A stretch of 5,365 nucleotides of DNA from Syntrophomonadaceae bacterium. Lineage in GTDB: Bacteria; Bacillota; Syntrophomonadia; Syntrophomonadales; Syntrophomonadaceae. Location: positions 1 to 5,365 of the forward strand of contig JAQUGU010000123.1 of assembly GCA_028683995.1 (NCBI GenBank), in the 5' to 3' direction. The notes under the pieces are model-generated. The model saw only the letters and a program-made list of their open reading frames with translations. It did no database searches and was not told the origin of the DNA. The translations under genes were made by a program, and so were the position numbers. Of this stretch, positions 1 to 5,365 are shown piece by piece (position 1 is the stretch's first letter; each line of letters begins with the position of its first letter).

Positions 1-2423
1 TGAGGTTTGCTGCCAGGTATCTTCTTAATAGCATATCCTGATGCTCCTGCATAACGAATACTTAAACCGTCTTTCAGACGAAACCAGACTCGTCCGTAAG
101 GGTTGTCCTTATCCAGCAGACGTACTGGTTCGCTGGGATCAAGGGTAAACTTGGCACCAAGAGCCCTTAAATCCTCAAATAATTTCCATTCCGGCTCTGT
201 TTCCAACAACAGTTCTTCCAGATTACGGGCACGCTCCAGACCCAGTCGGCTGGTCCAGCGATGTTGAGTAAAACTATAGCCGCTGCTGTTGATTATGGGT
301 GGTTTTTTTTCGATTACCTCACCCAGTTTAAAAGTTACCTGGAGCTCATCCAAATTCCGTTTTGGCCTCCAGGGAGTTAGAATTTCCTTTCTTTTAACAA
401 TGTCAATGCTTTCAACCCTGGCATAATGAGTTACCGCCCCGGGCCTACGTATTTCCAGGGGGGAGTAAATCGCCACCCACTTGGTAGCGTACTGGCGCAG
501 TTGGGTCTTTAACACCGGCATATAATAGAGCTGCTCTTCAATAATCCATTGTAAATGCTGGGATTGGTTGCCGGCACTTAATGTACCTATGACTACGGGT
601 TCTGCGGCAGATAAACGCCAATCCCGAGCCCGTTCATACATGCTATGGGGTAAGGTATGCTCTGCAATACTAAATCCACCCATTTTTAAGCTGTTGCGTA
701 GCCACTCTCTAACATACTTTGTATTGGACGGTAAAAAGGGTAAAGCCCCTACTCCGATATGGGTTAGAGCTTTCCACAGCTTGCTGTCATAAAAAGCATC
801 TTGCCCCATGCCTCCGGGAAAAACAGCTGCTGCCTGTACCACGGTTCTTCGTTGAACCGGATTCCCATCACTGCGGTTTTGAAATTCCAGTATAGCATCA
901 CGGTAACGGTGCATAGCATTCAGAGCATCTTCTGGAGGACCCTCGGAATTATACCGCTTCACATAATCATCTGAAGCCTCTAACCTGTATTTGGCATCAA
1001 GAACTAAATGCATTGCAGGCCAGGCCTCATTCTCCAGAGTAATAACCATGTCCGGACGCTGGGGAATGAGCATAGCCTCCCCCTGAAAGCTGGGGTTATA
1101 GGTAACGGTTATACGCTGGTCTCCTCCGGAAGCAAAACATACGCGTTGTTCTCTGCCGCGGTTAAGTAAAACCCGAAGGCCCATCTGTTTAACCGCAAAC
1201 AGCTCTTTTACAGGGATTTGCTGCCCGCTCTCCTCACTCATCATACGAAGTAGAGCCAGATAGCACCAGTACTCATATAATAAATTCAAATCTTTAACTG
1301 ATAACTGTAAGGGACCACCTTCAATCCGTAACCCCAGCGATAAAGCCAAGCAGTTGGTATAGGCTTCCTGGTAGCCGGGCAATCCTAATAACTGTAGCGA
1401 AACAAAACCTGCTGGAATTTCACCACTGGCTGCAGAAAATGGTTCCAGACCCTGCAGACGCAGTACCCGCTTTTCCATGTCCCCTAACTCCTGCAAAGCC
1501 TTACGGCGCCTGGGAGTGCGTTCCAACTGACGTTCTTCAAAGCGTAACCGGTTTAAACGCTGGTGAATAAGGTGCAGCTGTCGTGATAACCAGCGATGTT
1601 CCATAGTATCCAGGGTGCTCCGGGGACGGTCTTCATATATATACTCACGCACAGGGATATTACTTCTGGTCGTAATAAAATCACCTCGGCCTGAACCTTT
1701 CCTTACGGCTGCCAAAACCCGTCCATTTATATGCTTTATCTTTTCCACCCTTACCGGCATTTGCTCTCTTTGCAATCCCCTTACTGGTTTACGGGCAATA
1801 AAGTTTAACGCCTTTTCTAAATCATCTATAAGACCGCGTAACAGAACAAACCATTCCAAATTACTGGACGGGGAAGGAGCAATAGTGCCCATTTGGTAGG
1901 TTGAGCGCAGGTACTCCATGGCCAGACCTGTCATTATATCCTGTACATCTGCCAGAATTTCCTCATAATCACTAGCATAATCCAACTTACTGGGGAAAAC
2001 TTCGACCTGAAATGAAAACTCCGGTTTATCATCAATTAGTACCGTAAATTCACTGTAACCTACCTGAGAACCAAAGTTAATATATCCATATACCGTCGAA
2101 TGGTCATCATCATAATCCAAATCTCTAATTATAACCGGATCGCGATGCATTATATCCAGCTTGTGACCGGGAATGCAGCGGGCATACAGCTTGTAATTAG
2201 TTTCTTCAAAAAGACATGGTCCAGCATGTTGTTCCGGACAATCTGCGAGCTTTTGGGGTACGCCCTGGCGCCATATTCTTTGCCAGGCAAGATTTGTCCT
2301 GTGCTTGGTAATAATCAAACGACCCCATACATCTTTCCCGGGAGATTTTGCCCGTTCTTTGTTACTGGATAAACTAAATTTTAGGTGTACCAGATCACTT
2401 GCTAATTCAAAAAGCTGCTCCAT
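1..2423 (-). CDS. McrC-like DUF2357 / PD-(D/E)XK nuclease subunit, C-terminus cut by window edge
   Basis: Probable DNA-cleaving subunit of a McrBC-type, modification-dependent restriction system. The frame is open for 807 codons from the ATG and runs off position 1. Residues about 60-260 match the DUF2357 pattern, including GSQVGYSEF near 120 and VFPSKLDY at 142-149. Residues about 274-325 are a charged helical, coiled-coil-like stalk. The nuclease core is complete: the helix with YEYW (E384, W386), then RPD with D458, then the D476-A-K478 triad, then MHRYRDAI at 504-511. About 610-735 looks like a small beta-rich domain (see findings). The ATG sits 4 nt after the stop of the ATPase gene, and a GGATGTGA ribosome binding site overlaps that stop, so translation is probably coupled. 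DUF2357 proteins normally pair with McrB-like ATPases, as here. Only a short C-terminal end is probably missing, judged by family length. The nuclease call is strong; the exact target is unknown. Confidence 0.88.
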   Translation of the reverse strand, partial: MEQLFELASDLVHLKFSLSSNKERAKSPGKDVWGRLIITKHRTNLAWQRIWRQGVPQKLADCPEQHAGPCLFEETNYKLYARCIPGHKLDIMHRDPVIIRDLDYDDDHSTVYGYINFGSQVGYSEFTVLIDDKPEFSFQVEVFPSKLDYASDYEEILADVQDIMTGLAMEYLRSTYQMGTIAPSPSSNLEWFVLLRGLIDDLEKALNFIARKPVRGLQREQMPVRVEKIKHINGRVLAAVRKGSGRGDFITTRSNIPVREYIYEDRPRSTLDTMEHRWLSRQLHLIHQRLNRLRFEERQLERTPRRRKALQELGDMEKRVLRLQGLEPFSAASGEIPAGFVSLQLLGLPGYQEAYTNCLALSLGLRIEGGPLQLSVKDLNLLYEYWCYLALLRMMSEESGQQIPVKELFAVKQMGLRVLLNRGREQRVCFASGGDQRITVTYNPSFQGEAMLIPQRPDMVITLENEAWPAMHLVLDAKYRLEASDDYVKRYNSEGPPEDALNAMHRYRDAILEFQNRSDGNPVQRRTVVQAAAVFPGGMGQDAFYDSKLWKALTHIGVGALPFLPSNTKYVREWLRNSLKMGGFSIAEHTLPHSMYERARDWRLSAAEPVVIGTLSAGNQSQHLQWIIEEQLYYMPVLKTQLRQYATKWVAIYSPLEIRRPGAVTHYARVESIDIVKRKEILTPWRPKRNLDELQVTFKLGEVIEKKPPIINSSGYSFTQHRWTSRLGLERARNLEELLLETEPEWKLFEDLRALGAKFTLDPSEPVRLLDKDNPYGRVWFRLKDGLSIRYAGASGYAIKKIPGSKP

Positions 2424-2427
2424 AATA

Positions 2428-2435
2428 TCACATCC
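2428..2435 (-). promoter_or_regulatory. Ribosome binding site of the nuclease gene, overlapping the upstream stop
   Basis: GGATGTGA differs at one base from the ideal GGAGGTGA. Its GGATG core ends 7 nt before the ATG at 2423. It contains the last ATG codon and the TGA of the ATPase gene, so ribosomes finishing the ATPase are already at the nuclease start. This supports fixed-ratio production of the two subunits. Confidence 0.7.
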
Positions 2436-4467
2436 AATAAGATGTAAATCCTTCAGTAAATAAACGATCCCACATCAGGCATAGTCTTGCAGCAGTACGG
2501 GGATAGTGGGCATTTTCCAGAAATGTAGGTCGACCAATTTTCTCCCAATCATCAACTATGGTGTTAGCATCCTCTTCGCTGATACTCTTTGACCCTTTAA
2601 CCGCCCAACCCAATAACTGCAACACGACCTTTCGTACCGGGGTGCTGCCCCCGATAATTCGGGGTAATATTTTCATCTGTAATGCCAAATCCAGAGGATT
2701 AACCTGCATCCCACCATTGGTGACAAACGAGCTAATTATTTCCTCCGCATGCAATACAAATAAGGCTACTTCATCCCTTACTCGGTAACCCACCTGTAAC
2801 TGGGCCTGAATCAAAATAGTGTTAACTTCAGTCAGCACCGTGATAACTTTCTCTATCTTCTGCTTGTCTTCTGTTGTAAGATTCTGCAGCCCATTCAGGC
2901 TAATAGCCTGGGGGAACCATAATTTAACCGGCCATATATTAATGTCAGGGGTCTCATCAATCTCATTTCCCCAGGATTCCAGATGTATCTCGGAAAACTC
3001 CAAAGTAAAAGCACGGTCAAGTACCTTGCGGCTGAATCCATAAGCACTTTCATCCATATTAACGGTACCCACGATAGCCAGGTTAGGAGGCAATACCTGT
3101 TGACCCCATTCTGCATTTTCCTCTTTTAAATCCTGGCAAATAAGTGGTGCGCTAATAAATCCCCCTGCACCATCGGAGTAGCGGTTTTCCACCTGGCTTA
3201 AAACCTCAGCAAAGTAATGCTCTACCCGTGCCAAATTCATCTCATCCATAATGCATACAAAATGTTTATCCGGATTATTAGCTGCCTCCCGGACTATTGA
3301 CAGCAAAGCCCCTGGTTTGAACTGCCCCTGTAAATCACAATAGCCAAGCACATCAGAGCTATCGGTCCAATCAGGTCTCACCGGAATCAGATGACAAATT
3401 CCACCGGTTGCCCGACTGATTAAGGCCGGTAGTTTTGATTTTCCCGTACCCGAAACTCCCGCCAGAATTACAATTGGTTTTGTGCGCAGAGCAGCAACAT
3501 AAGCAGCTATCTGCCATGGCTCAAAGGTATAGCCCTGGGCGGCTATGTTTTTAACCAAACTATCCACTCTATCATTCTCCTCATCGGCAGCGCTCAAACT
3601 GGAATTCGACTCATCAATATGAACATAAGCATTAAGTATAGTAACCAGATCTCTAGTAAGAACAACATCACTCGGTAATGCTTCAACTGGATAAAACTTG
3701 TAAGCAATGGTTGCTTTTTCATAATCGCTTCCCAGGCTACTATCAGCATATAATTTCATGTTGTTATCCAGTATAAAACCTGTTGTATCCAATTCTTTCA
3801 GGGAGGGGCGCATTTCTTCTGCTTTCTGTTGCAATTGCTCATAACCCTGTCTTCGCCCCACTGTTTGGATAATTTCGGTTACCCCTTGCATCAGACATAA
3901 ATATAATCCTTGCATATCCTGGCAAAATAAATAGGCAACATAAATGCCCTTCTGAATCGAATCTGCTTTATTTTTATCCATAAACGCTATCCAGGGTACT
4001 TTGGCCCAGTTTCCCTGCCCTACACTCCACCGTAGCGTAACCTTATTTGGTATATTCCTATTATCATTAATTTTCTCTTCAATATCTTTAAAAACCTGCC
4101 ATATTTGATGGTTGGAACTAAATTGTTCACCTAACCGAGCAGATACATAGTTTTTTAAAATAATTTGCAGGTTTTCACTTAATCCCTTAATTGGTTCAGG
4201 GCCTCGTTCATCAGCAAGTGTAATTATCTTAAAACCCTTTTTTATCAGATAATTATTAGCCTCATCACCACCACTAAAAGAACCAACCGGTTGCCCTGTT
4301 GCTATAGATATAATCTGCTTAACCGGATAGAGCTGATTCTCTCTTTCTATTGCATATTTATGATTCTTGTTATGCTGCCAATTTAACCATTCCGCGTTAC
4401 TACGATATTCATCATCAAATTGTTTCATAGCTTCTAAGATAATATCTGCCGACACATCCTTAATCAC
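2428..4467 (-). CDS. McrB-like AAA+ ATPase/GTPase with ScoMcrA-head-like and MrcB_N (DUF3578) domains
   Basis: Probable DNA-recognising motor subunit of a type IV restriction system, 679 aa from the GTG start. Residues about 4-84 (key pieces LYPVKQIIS and FSGGDEANNYL) resemble the N-terminal head domain of ScoMcrA-type endonucleases. About 95-285 is MrcB_N/DUF3578, marked by SVGQGNWAKVPW at 148-159 and a GIYVAYLF strand. The AAA+ core follows: Walker A GVSGTGKS 337-344, Walker B CIMDEMN 405-411 with D408/E409, a GTVNMDES sensor-1 segment 467-474, KVLDRA 481-486, and VGYRVRDE near 559-566. The rest is helical. An ATG at 4485 would add six residues, but a perfect AAGGAGG lies 7 nt before the GTG and inside that extension, so GTG is preferred. 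The strict McrB signature MNxxDR is absent, so GTP versus ATP preference is uncertain. The nuclease gene follows 4 nt downstream. Confidence 0.92.
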   Translation of the reverse strand: MIKDVSADIILEAMKQFDDEYRSNAEWLNWQHNKNHKYAIERENQLYPVKQIISIATGQPVGSFSGGDEANNYLIKKGFKIITLADERGPEPIKGLSENLQIILKNYVSARLGEQFSSNHQIWQVFKDIEEKINDNRNIPNKVTLRWSVGQGNWAKVPWIAFMDKNKADSIQKGIYVAYLFCQDMQGLYLCLMQGVTEIIQTVGRRQGYEQLQQKAEEMRPSLKELDTTGFILDNNMKLYADSSLGSDYEKATIAYKFYPVEALPSDVVLTRDLVTILNAYVHIDESNSSLSAADEENDRVDSLVKNIAAQGYTFEPWQIAAYVAALRTKPIVILAGVSGTGKSKLPALISRATGGICHLIPVRPDWTDSSDVLGYCDLQGQFKPGALLSIVREAANNPDKHFVCIMDEMNLARVEHYFAEVLSQVENRYSDGAGGFISAPLICQDLKEENAEWGQQVLPPNLAIVGTVNMDESAYGFSRKVLDRAFTLEFSEIHLESWGNEIDETPDINIWPVKLWFPQAISLNGLQNLTTEDKQKIEKVITVLTEVNTILIQAQLQVGYRVRDEVALFVLHAEEIISSFVTNGGMQVNPLDLALQMKILPRIIGGSTPVRKVVLQLLGWAVKGSKSISEEDANTIVDDWEKIGRPTFLENAHYPRTAARLCLMWDRLFTEGFTSYWM

Positions 4468-4474
4468 TCCAGGT

Positions 4475-4481
4475 CCTCCTT
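4475..4481 (-). promoter_or_regulatory. Shine-Dalgarno AAGGAGG that sets the GTG start of the ATPase gene
   Basis: AAGGAGG is fully complementary to the 16S rRNA tail and stands 7 nt from the GTG at 4467. It lies downstream of the ATG at 4485, so it cannot serve that ATG. No comparable purine tract precedes that ATG. Confidence 0.85.
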
Positions 4482-4499
4482 CCATTGGCTAGCCTAAAA

Positions 4500-4537
4500 C
4501 CATTATTTACTCCATTTTACACTTAATTGCCATTTAC
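4500..4537 (-). repeat. Three imperfect short direct repeats, GTAAATGG-type
   Basis: Reading the minus strand, GTAAATGG (4537-4530), GTAAAATGG (4520-4512) and GTAAATAATGG (4510-4500) occur within 38 nt, just ahead of the ATPase ribosome binding site. Each holds an ATG. They could be protein binding sites, decoy start codons in the leader, or simple AT-rich drift. No function is assigned. Confidence 0.4.
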
Positions 4538-4613
4538 GTCTTGAACAGGAAAGAATAGTTCAATTTCTTCTAATGGGTAGCTGTATATCTATAGCGGGTT
4601 TGACTATTGCCTG
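4523..4613 (-). pseudogene. Possible decayed coding fragment after the DUF6884-like gene
   Basis: After the stop of the DUF6884-like gene and a second in-frame TAA (4616-4614), the same frame reads QAIVKPAIDIQLP to about 4575. If one C in the CCC at 4577-4575 is removed, it continues as LEEIELFFPVQDVNGN to a TAA at 4525-4523. The hydrophobic/acidic mix looks protein-like, so this may be the eroded tail of the upstream gene or of a lost small gene. The stretch is only about 30 codons and needs one frameshift, so chance is a serious alternative. Confidence 0.2.
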
Positions 4614-4637
4614 TTACTTCAGATTTTTCTTTTGTGA

Positions 4638-5348
4638 TTAGGTCGGGATTTTTTGCCTATAAGGATTTAGGCAAGAAATAAAGTACTGGGGATGGTCATA
4701 AACCTCCCCCATTAAGCTGCTGTTTTTTATAAGCTCAGCAGCAAATAGCTTAAATAAATGTCCCTTCAGCCCTACCAGACCGTAACGAAACTCCCTGGCA
4801 TCATCGGGACCCAGAGGAACTGTATAATAAGGGGGCTCTTGCGGAATAAGCCTTTGACTGCTGTTACTACAAATAAACACCAGACGCTGCTTATTATTAA
4901 CATGGGCCAGTGGCAGTTGTAATGCCTGCAGGTATTTCTCGCCCAACAGGAAAAAGACTAAATCATAGGGCGGCAGTAGTTCCTCCATTTTTTCGTGAAT
5001 TTTTAGGAATTGGGCCCACTGCACTATTTCGCTTTTCTTCATTTTGTTAAATGTAACCTCATAGGGTAATACCGGATAATTCTCCGAAATTAGGCCATAC
5101 CCGGCAGATACAATATAGACATCAACCATATCGTATCCGTATTTTTCCCGTAATGCTGAAACACCTTCGTTTAAACGAAGGTGCTGGGCTCCGGTATACA
5201 TTTTTCCAGCGGGGAGAAGGTATGTATTAAGCTCTTTTTCCTTTTCCTCTAACCTTCTCGAATCCAAGAAGTCTTCTTGTTTGAGTACATCATCAGGTCT
5301 ATGTATCTTACTACCCGTACAGGATGTTACAACTAATAGTTTATACAT
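4638..5348 (-). CDS. DUF6884-like protein, putative base- or nucleoside-acting component
   Basis: A 236-aa soluble protein with no signal peptide or membrane segment. I recognise it only as resembling DUF6884-type proteins. Visible motifs: an N-terminal strand leading into CTGSK (residues 10-14), PAGKMYTG (46-53), the strand VYIVSAGYGLI (77-87), PYEVTF (95-100), LGEKY (135-139), and REFRYGLVGLKGHLF (185-199). The order of Cys-x-x-x-Lys, SAxYGLI and PYxVTF recalls the base-handling domain (DUF5591) of archaeosine synthase-type enzymes, which suggests work on a nucleobase or modified DNA/RNA. This is a resemblance judged by eye and no reaction is assigned. The start has GAGGAG 6 nt upstream. 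The gene lies 170 nt ahead of the ATPase gene on the same strand, so it may belong to the restriction operon or to a unit entering from the right. Two strong dyad sequences fall inside it. Confidence 0.85.
   Translation of the reverse strand: MYKLLVVTSCTGSKIHRPDDVLKQEDFLDSRRLEEKEKELNTYLLPAGKMYTGAQHLRLNEGVSALREKYGYDMVDVYIVSAGYGLISENYPVLPYEVTFNKMKKSEIVQWAQFLKIHEKMEELLPPYDLVFFLLGEKYLQALQLPLAHVNNKQRLVFICSNSSQRLIPQEPPYYTVPLGPDDAREFRYGLVGLKGHLFKLFAAELIKNSSLMGEVYDHPQYFISCLNPYRQKIPT
4648..4679. repeat. Inverted repeat, 12-bp arms with one mismatch, at the 3' end of the DUF6884-like gene
   Basis: Arms 4648-4659 and 4668-4679 are complementary at 11 of 12 positions around an 8-nt loop, with a core of TTGCCTA/TAGGCAA. 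The hairpin would form in the last codons of the gene, before its stop. On the sense strand it is flanked by T-rich sequence upstream and A-rich sequence downstream, which is the wrong order for an intrinsic terminator of this operon. An mRNA stability or processing hairpin is more likely than a terminator. Confidence 0.65.
5162..5183. repeat. Perfect 22-bp palindrome inside the DUF6884-like gene
   Basis: The left half CACCTTCGTTT is followed directly by its exact reverse complement, with no mismatch and no spacer. It covers codons about 56-63 of the gene. As RNA it gives an 8-bp stem (CACCUUCG/CGAAGGUG) closed by a UUUAAA loop. As DNA it could be a dimeric protein binding site. There is no T tract beside it. 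Confidence 0.85.
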
Positions 5349-5354
5349 CAGATA

Positions 5355-5360
5355 CTCCTC
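5355..5360 (-). promoter_or_regulatory. Ribosome binding site of the DUF6884-like gene
   Basis: GAGGAG stands 6 nt before the ATG at 5348. A TGA overlaps this ATG as TGATG (5350-5346), and another lies at 5361-5359. An upstream gene could end here and be translationally coupled, but the window is too short to tell. Confidence 0.75.
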
Positions 5361-5365
5361 ACAAT

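Larger units (their letters stand above)
4468..4637. other. 170-nt spacer between the DUF6884-like gene and the ATPase gene
   Basis: I see no GC-rich hairpin with a T tract and no good -35/-10 pair. The nearest candidate is a TAAAAT box around 4514-4519 on the minus strand, which has no matching -35 at 17 nt. The spacer could be transcribed through from the upstream gene or hold a weak, regulated promoter. It contains the repeat cluster and the possible coding remnant listed separately. An inverted pair TTGAAC/GTTCAA (4541-4546 and 4558-4563, spacer 11) is present, but a match of this size is expected by chance in a region this long. Confidence 0.5.

Noticed and set aside
842..859. Inverted repeat CGGTTC / GAACCG with a 6-nt loop
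   Set aside because: Six-bp arms occur by chance in a window this size, and it lies inside the conserved nuclease coding region.
568..3043. Several plus-strand reading frames of 74 to 94 codons
   Set aside because: All lie opposite the two well-supported minus-strand genes, lack good ribosome binding sites and show no recognisable domain.
2895..3116. A 73-codon minus-strand frame inside the ATPase gene
   Set aside because: It is an alternative frame over the AAA+ core, whose motifs are intact in the main frame.
4541..4563. TTGAAC / GTTCAA inverted pair as an operator
   Set aside because: The arms are only 6 bp, with no extension and no clear promoter beside them. Such a pair is expected by chance in the spacer.
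4468..4637. A sigma-70 promoter for the ATPase-nuclease pair
   Set aside because: TAAAAT- and TTGAAC-like boxes exist but never at acceptable spacing together, so I do not call one.
1..5365. CRISPR array, tRNA, rRNA, insertion sequence or attachment site
   Set aside because: I saw no regularly spaced repeats, cloverleaf sequences, transposase motifs or terminal inverted repeats.

Overview
The window carries three genes, all on the minus strand and read right to left. A putative base- or nucleoside-acting protein (5348-4638) comes first. It is followed by a large McrB-like AAA+ ATPase (4467-2428) and then a DUF2357/PD-(D/E)XK nuclease of the McrC type (2423 to beyond position 1). Codon use is AT-leaning and the ribosome binding sites are strong and purine-rich, AAGGAGG in the clearest case. 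These traits suggest a low-to-mid GC Firmicute, perhaps a Clostridia-class anaerobe of the Syntrophomonas/Desulfotomaculum kind. That is an impression from style and not a phylogenetic result.

Layout: 1-2423 is one continuous reading frame with no stop that leaves the window at position 1. It includes a DUF2357 region, a helical stalk, a complete PD-(D/E)XK core (D458, D476-A-K478) and a possible PUA/EVE-like domain. Its ATG lies 4 nt after the TGA of the ATPase gene, so the two are almost certainly co-translated. 2428-4467 encodes a four-part ATPase: a small N-terminal domain like the ScoMcrA head, an MrcB_N (DUF3578) domain, a McrB-type AAA+ motor, and a C-terminal helical region. A perfect Shine-Dalgarno places its start at an internal GTG rather than at the longest ATG. 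4468-4637 is a 170-nt spacer with no convincing promoter or terminator, short direct repeats and a possible decayed coding fragment. 4638-5348 encodes a 236-aa DUF6884-like protein. The right edge (5349-5365) holds only its ribosome binding site.

Taken together this is a type IV (modification-dependent) restriction locus of the McrBC kind. The ATPase subunit would recognise modified DNA and drive translocation, and the DUF2357 protein would cut. The less ordinary part is the upstream DUF6884-like gene, whose conserved-looking motifs recall the base-handling domain of archaeosine synthase-type enzymes. Its position suggests a third component that acts on nucleobases or modified DNA, but that role is inference. 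No methyltransferase, integrase, tRNA, rRNA or CRISPR array is visible.
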